Source: Zoopage sp. CT-All (Eukaryota; Zoopagomycota; Zoopagomycetes; Zoopagales; Zoopagaceae). Taken from it: DNA of 35,515 nt. Below are positions 30,061 to 35,515 of the stretch, piece after piece. The DNA is taken from the NCBI GenBank assembly GCA_004114245.1, contig QZWS01000040.1, positions 1-35,515 on the forward strand. The letters are read 5' to 3'. Under the pieces are notes generated by a model. The model made no database searches and was not told where the DNA came from. It saw only the letters and a program-made list of their open reading frames with translations. Positions within the stretch are counted from its first letter, which is position 1. Each line of letters begins with the position of its first letter. Position numbers and translations under genes: made by a program.

Positions 30061-30161
30061 ACGAGCGCAACTTGTCTCCTGACAAATAGAGAAATTCTAT
30101 ACCCTGAACACATCTGTGATCTTACAAAACCCAACACTCCCAACCCCTGACTGCCCCCAAC

Positions 30162-33100
30162 ATGGCCCAGCCGCTGGCCGCCGTGCCAACCATCGAGGCA
30201 AGCCCCCTTGCTGCCCGCCCACTCATTCCAACGCGCAAAAGGACAAGTGGAGGCTGGTGCCGGCGTTTCTGCGCGTCAAGGGCCTCGTCAAGCAGCACCT
30301 CGACTCGTTCAACTTTCTCTGCGACCACGAGCTGGCCGCGATCCTGCGCGCCAACTGCAAGATCACCTCGGACGTCGACCCGTCGTTCTTCCTCCGGTAC
30401 ACCGCGATTCGCGTCGGCCGGCCGGACCGCGGCGGCACGGATGCCGACGTCGCGAACAAGATCATCACGCCGCACGAGTGCCGCCTCCGCGACCTCACCT
30501 ACTCGGGCGAGATTCTGGTGGACATCGAGTACACCCGCGGCAAGCACACCGTCCGGCGCCGCGGCGTTCCGATCGGCCGGATGCCCATCATGCTGCGCAG
30601 CGACAAGTGCGTGCTGAAGGGGTGCGACGAGGAGCTGCTGGCGCGCTACCAGGAATGCCCGCTCGATCCCGGCGGCTACTTTGTCGTCAAGGGGACCGAG
30701 AAGGTCATCCTCGTGCAGGAGCAGCTCTCGAAGAACCGCATCATCGTCGAGGAGGACAGCAAGGGCCTCTTCGTCGCGTCCGCCACGAGCTCGACGCACG
30801 AGCGCAAGTCCAAGACGTATGTCCTGCTCAAGAACGACCGCGTGTTCCTCCGCCACAACTCGATCGGCGAAGACCTGCCCGTGGTGGTGGCGCTGCGGGC
30901 GATGGGCATCCAGTCCGACCAGGAGGCGGCGATGCTCGTCGGCGGCGGCGACTGCGCCATCCTGGACAAGTTTGCGCCGTCGATCGAGGACTGCTCCCGC
31001 CTCGGGATCTTCACGCAGAAGCAGGCGCTGGAGTACGTCGGCTCGCGCATCAAGATCCCGCGCCGCGTCAACGGTCAGCGCCGGCCGGCGTCCGAGGAGG
31101 CGCTGGACATCCTCGCCGCCGTCATCCTGGCGCACATCCCGGTGCCGCGCCTCGAGTTTCAGCCCAAGGCCGTCTACATCGCGCACATGGTGCGCCGCGT
31201 GCTGCTGGCCTCCATCCCCCAGTGCCGCAAGCACCAGCTCGACGACCGCGACTACGTCGGCAACAAGCGTCTGGAGCTTGCCGGCCAGCTGCTCTCGCTG
31301 CTGTTCGAGGACCTGTTCAAGAAGTTCAACGCCGACGTCAAGGCAAGCATCGACAAGGTGCTGCGCAAGCCGAACCGGGCGCAGGAGTTTGACGTGCACC
31401 CGCAGCTGCTGTTCCACGCGGCGCACATCACGTCCGGCTTTGTGCGCGCGATCAGCACCGGCAACTGGACGCTGAAGCGGTTCAAGATGGAGCGCGCCGG
31501 CGTCTCGCACGTCCTTTCGCGGCTGTCGTGGATCTCGGCGCTTGGGATGATGACGCGCATCTCGTCGCAGTTCGAAAAGACGCGCAAGGTGTCCGGGCCC
31601 CGCGCGCTGCAGCCCTCGCAGTGGGGCATGCTGTGTCCGAGCGACACGCCCGAGGGCGAGGCGTGCGGCCTGGTCAAGAACCTTGCTCTGATGACGCACA
31701 TCACGACGGACGTTCCGGAGCGCCCGCTGGCCGCGCTGGCCGTGATGCTCGGCGTGCAGGACGCCACGCTGCTCTCGGGCCGCGAGATCTACGCCGAGGG
31801 CACGTACCTCGTGTTCCTCAACGGCCAGATCATTGGCGTGCACCAGCGGCCGCACAAGTTCCTCGAGGACTTTCGCGTTGTGCGCCGCGCGGGCCGCCTC
31901 TCGCCGTTCGTCAGCATCTACCTGAATGCGCACCAGCGCGTGATCTGCATCTCGGGCGACAACGGCCGCATCTGCCGCCCGCTGCTGATTGTCGAGAACG
32001 GCGTGCCCCGGTGCACGCAGCGCCACATCAAGGTGGGTCTGGCTGGTTGCTAATTGCGTACTGACGCGCGTTGCAGAGGCTGATCGCCGGCACGATGACA
32101 TTCGACGACTTTCTCAGGCGCGGCCTCGTGGAGTACGTCGACGTCAACGAGGAGAACGACGCCAACATTGCGGTCTACGAGCGTGACATCACCGCGGCCA
32201 CCAGCCATCTGGAGATCGAGCCGTTCACGATTCTGGGCGCCGTCGCCGGCCTGATCCCGTATCCGCACCACAACCAGTCGCCACGCAACACGTAGACCCG
32301 GCACCCAGCACCCGGCACCCAGCGCTGACGCCTTGCCTTGCAGATACCAGTGCGCCATGGGCAAGCAGGCGATTGGCGCGATCGGCTACAACCAGCTCAA
32401 CCGCTTCGACACGCTCCTGTATCTCATGGTGTATCCGCAGCGGCCCATGGTTGCGACCAAGACGATCGAGATGATTGGCTACGACAGGCTACCCGCGGGC
32501 AATGCCGCGGTGGTTGCCGTCATGAGCTACAGCGGGTACGACATTGAGGACGCGCTGGTCATCAACCGGGTGAACATGCCATCCGAACGCATGCGCGGTG
32601 CTCATCCTGCCTAGTCCTCGATGGATCGCGGCTTTGGCCGCTGCCAGGTCATGCGCAAGTACACGGCCATGGTGAAGAAGTATCCCAACGGAACGTATGC
32701 CGCCTGTTGCTCGCATTGCTAACACGCAGCCATGCTAGCTTTGACCGCCTCGCCGACCCGGGCAAAGACCCCGCGACGGGCCTGACGCTAGAAAAACACG
32801 CGATCCTTGGCGCCGACGGCATTGCCGAGGTGGGCGAGAAGATCCGGCCCGGCCAGGTGTACATCAACAAGCAGACGCCGACCAACGCAAACGCCGATCT
32901 GAGCATCGGCGTCAATCCGCTGGACACGCTGTTCAAGAGCACGCCCATGACGTATCGCTCGTCCATTGCGGGCTACGTCGACAAGGTCGGCGGAGGCCTT
33001 GCCATTGCGCGGCACACTCACGCATGCTAGGTGCTGCTCACGACGGGCGAGAACGACCAGACGCTGATCAAGGCGCTGATCCGCCAGACGCGGCGGCCCG

Positions 33101-33875
33101 AGATCGGCGACAAGTTTAGCTCACGCCACGGCCAGAAGGGCGTGTGCGGCATCATCGTCGAGCAGGAGGACATGCCGTTCAACCTGCAGGGCGTGTCGCC
33201 GGACATCATCATGAACCCGCACGGCTTTCCCAGCCGCATGACCGTCGGCAAGATGATTGAGCTCCTGGCCGGCAAGGCCGGCGTGCTCCGCGGCACGATC
33301 GAGTACGGCACGGCCTTTGGCGGGAGCCGGGTCGAGGACATGAGCCGCGTGCTGATCGAGCACGGATACAGCTACTCGGGCAAGGACTATCTGACGTCGG
33401 GCATCACCGGCGAGCCGCTGACGGCGTACATCTTCTTTGGCCCGGTCTACTACCAGAAGCTCAAGCACATGGTTGTCGACAAGATGCACGCCCGAGCCAG
33501 GTGTGTGTGCAGTGTGCAGTGTGCTTCCTTGTTCGGCTCACGCCGTGGTGTAGAGGCCCGCGGGCCGTCCTGACCCGGCAGCCCACGGAGGGCCGCTCCC
33601 GCGACGGCGGTCTGCGGCTGGGCGAGATGGAGCGGGACTGCCTGATTGGCTACGGCGCGAGCCAGCTGCTCATCGAGCGGCTGATGATATCGAGCGACCA
33701 GTTCGAGGTGAGCGTCTGCGAGTCGTGTGGGCTGCTGGGCTACGAGGGCTGGTGCCAGCACTGCCGCAGCGGCAAGGCCATGGCATCGCTGCAGGTTCCG
33801 TATGCGGCGAAGCTCCTTTTCCAAGAGTTGCAGAGCATGAACATTGTGCCTCGGTTGATTCTCGAGGATTACTGA
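30162..33875 (+). CDS. RET1: RNA polymerase III second-largest subunit RPC2
   Basis: Forms half of the Pol III cleft for tRNA, 5S and U6 synthesis in the nucleus. Eight exons (30162-30197, 30242-32032, 32077-32291, 32344-32569, 32615-32694, 32739-32985, 33031-33500, 33554-33875) encode 1128 residues. Intron lengths are 44, 44, 52, 45, 44, 45 and 53 nt. Intron 1 appears to be GC-AG (GAG-GCAAGC). Landmarks in order: [97 protein letters not shown] at the intron 5 junction, [56 protein letters not shown] and the C-terminal zinc site [16 protein letters not shown]. Exon 2 is extremely GC-rich at third positions. Confidence 0.96.
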
Positions 33876-33900
33876 ATGCATTCGTCGCGATAGTTTGGTG

Positions 33901-34120
33901 CTGCGTGGATTGAATGGGACTGCGTGGATTGAATGGGTCTGCGTGGATTGAATGGGACTGCGTGGATTGAATGGGTCTGCGTGGATTGAATGGGACTGCG
34001 TGGATTGAATGGGTCTGCGTGGATTGAATGGGACTGCGTGGATTGAATGGGTCTGCGTGGATTGAATGGGACTGCGTGGATTGAATGGGTCTGCGTGGAT
34101 TGAATGGGTCTGCGTTTGCT
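33901..34120 (+). repeat. 19-bp minisatellite with 38-bp higher-order period
   Basis: Eleven full tandem copies of CTGCGTGGATTGAATGGG(A/T) and a partial twelfth start 25 bp after the RPC2 stop. The last base of the unit alternates A,T,A,T through ten units and ends T,T, so the array grew by amplifying a 38-bp dimer. It is otherwise almost perfectly homogeneous. It separates the convergent RPC2 and DENND6 genes. Confidence 0.9.
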
Positions 34121-34163
34121 GAAGTACACGGTCATCCTGGCTCTACGGAACCTTGGAGGCTTA

Positions 34164-35515
34164 TTACTCTCTCTCGTCGCGATAGTTCTCTTGAACATAT
34201 GATACAAGATTTATGCCAGCAAGCGCTGCTCGGTAGAAGCTGGTCTTGGAGCTGGGGTTCGTGAGTCGGATATTGGGGGAGCTGCCCGGATGCTTGCTGA
34301 CGAATTGCACGCAGTCGGCGGTGTTGAAGGGAGTGGTGTTGCCTCCAGCAGGTCTACACACATGGATGGAACACAACACACTGGCAACACTGCTTACTTG
34401 GCGATCGACTTGGCATATGCCTTGATGGGATCCAGAAAGGCCGTTGTCAGTTCCCAGAAGAGTCGTTGGATGCTGCTGCAGACGGATTGCACTAAGCAGT
34501 GTGACCAGGATCGCCCGAGCAACACGCGGGTTACCATCATTGGTCTCCATCGCCTTGATCAGACTGAGCACAAGTGCATCGTCGCGCGCAAACACCCTGT
34601 GCCGGGCGCTGTAGAAGCCCTACCAAAATGAGCTGGCTATACTCGACTGGGCTGCCCATACCCGGCTGAGCTGGGACTTTCGGCTCGCTTGCATCGGCCC
34701 AACTCTCATGCCGGGCAGCGACTTGATCTGCGTCCGTGCCCCGTCCAGATAGATAATGTGCGGCCAGTGGGCCAGGCGATCGGCCACCAGCGGGTCCGTC
34801 ACGCCAACGAGCGCGCCAGTGCACATCTGTTTGTCGGAAAAGCTGGGCAGGTCGGGTCCTGGAGCAGCAGGTACGGCCGCATGTCGCCGGCGAATGAGAC
34901 CTGGCAGGTGGTGAGTTAGTTGGCGTGGCAGTGAAGGGCAGGCGAACGGGGTGGGCCAGCTCGGAGAGGCACGACACAAACCACGACACGGTCGCTGCAT
35001 CGGGCCCGACCACCAGCAGCGACTCGGACAGCAGAAGAAGCTCCCAGCAGTGCCAAAGCACGCCGATGCGGTCGCGGATGGGGCCGAGCAGGGCGGCGGG
35101 GTCTGTGCCATGAAGGACGCGCTCTGGCCCGTGCGGGCGCAAGGCCAGCCGGATGGAGCCGTCCAGGAACGGCAGGTGGGCTTGGGCGGTGGCACCAAGC
35201 GGATCCGGCCACGAGAGTATGTCGCTCCAGCAGCGCTGCACGACCTGCAGCTCGGCAAGCTCGCCCTCCTTGTCGAAGCAGGCCGCGGACAGCCGCTCAA
35301 CGATGTCCCGGCAAAGACGCTGTTTGGTGGTCTCCCTGGATAGCAGCACAACGGCCTTGTGGAAGTGGCCGCGCCGGGCAGAGGCATCGCGCCGATTGAC
35401 GCTTGCGGCGTAGCCGGCCAGAACACGGGCGCCAACACGCACGCGGAACGAGTACGAGACGCCTCTGCCCGGCGCTGCCTTGGATTCTTGGGAATTCGGG
35501 AGCGCGTAGAACCCG
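34164..35515 (-). CDS. DENND6: DENND6-like DENN-domain protein, 5' partial, with frameshift
   Basis: DENND6/FAM116 proteins are Rab exchange factors (Rab14 in animals) for endosomal recycling. The gene enters from the right edge with YALPNSQESKAAPG and YSFRVRVG. RGHFHKAVVLLSR, VLWHCWELLLLSESLLVVGP and, across a 47-nt intron (34901-34947), AHP-VSFAGDMRPYLLLQDP follow the family closely. Near 34854 the frame shifts by one base with no possible intron. The following LVGVTDPLVADRLAHWPHI resumes the family pattern. Further introns at 34620-34661 (42 nt), 34492-34534 (43 nt) and 34354-34397 (44 nt) connect FARDDALVLSLIKAM and QRLFWELTTAFLDPIKAY. The C-terminal end is uncertain: the frame runs to 34164, but a last intron may start at GTATCA (about 34203). 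The break is either an assembly or read error, or a real lesion. Confidence 0.72.

Larger units (their letters stand above)
28435..30145 (+). repeat. Inverted ~1.7 kb duplication, copy B
   Basis: The partner of 18455-20193 in opposite orientation. It begins at CCACATCCTTCGAG, 61 bp before gene B, and continues through the ORF, the 3' flank, a promoter module and the 5' leader of RPC2, fading out at about 30145. Upstream of 28435 the two copies are unrelated. The unit links a secreted-protein gene to the promoter of the following housekeeping gene in both places. Confidence 0.8.

Noticed and set aside
30208-31392. 394-codon forward frame inside RPC2 exon 2
   Set aside because: Shadow frame produced by extreme third-position GC; Arg/Pro/Ala-rich with no domain.
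30122-32101. 659-codon open frame antisense to RPC2
   Set aside because: Its composition (Ala/Arg/Val/Asp-rich) and position match a mirror of GC-rich RPC2 codons; it has no motif and ignores the RPC2 intron.
33901-34120. Considered as a coding repeat (open on the minus strand through the array)
   Set aside because: The 19-bp period is not a multiple of three, so the frame rotates; open frames here are an accident of the unit having no stop on that strand.

Overview
The window is nuclear DNA of a fungus. The genes are compact and single-copy, and many are broken by very short introns (mostly 40-54 nt, with GT(A/G)-type donors, a CTRAY-like branch site and a YAG acceptor). Their products are fungal: PAN6-type pantothenate synthetase, KHA1, monofunctional PRO1 with a PUA domain, HAP3, CWC2, an ATG14-like protein, RPC2 and DENND6. 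Gene islands alternate with AT-richer stretches holding decayed transposons. Three predicted secreted proteins lie next to those stretches. One carries an RAYH tetrapeptide just after its signal peptide. From memory, that motif was reported in candidate effectors of the potato-wart chytrid Synchytrium endobioticum, and chytrid genomes are compact and intron-rich. I therefore favour a plant-parasitic chytrid such as Synchytrium, as an inference and not an identification.

Layout. 1-3.5 kb is a repeat-rich end: a LINE relic, a decayed ORF with a coiled coil, two copies of a proline-rich repeat, and secreted gene C (1230-1832). 3.6-18.4 kb is a dense housekeeping island: PAN6, a DUF952 protein, SFA1/ADH5, KHA1, a single-pass membrane protein, PRO1, a USP12/46-type ubiquitin protease, a TMEM14 protein, HAP3, MAP1 and CWC2. 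18.4-20.2 kb holds secreted zinc-finger gene A on the minus strand with its flanks. 20.2-21.9 kb is mostly non-coding, with a possible solo LTR. 21.9-28.0 kb has a mitochondrial 2-Cys peroxiredoxin, a large homeodomain protein and an ATG14-like autophagy subunit. 28.2-30.1 kb has a MITE, then secreted gene B, which with its flanks is an inverted duplicate of the gene A segment. 30.2-33.9 kb is RNA polymerase III subunit RPC2, followed by a 19-bp minisatellite. 34.2-35.5 kb is a DENND6-like gene that runs off the edge and carries an apparent frameshift.

The most notable system is the A/B pair. Each gene lies upstream of a housekeeping gene transcribed in the same direction (A before CWC2, B before RPC2). 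The duplicated DNA runs from about 60 bp upstream of the secreted ORF, through it, and into the TATA-containing promoter and 5' leader of the housekeeping gene. The first 226 residues of A and B differ at only four positions. The remaining ~149 residues, a four-finger C2H2-like domain, differ at about 60 positions while keeping the Cys/His ligands. Genes A, B and C share a related secretion leader with unrelated bodies, which suggests a modular, repeat-associated secreted protein family.
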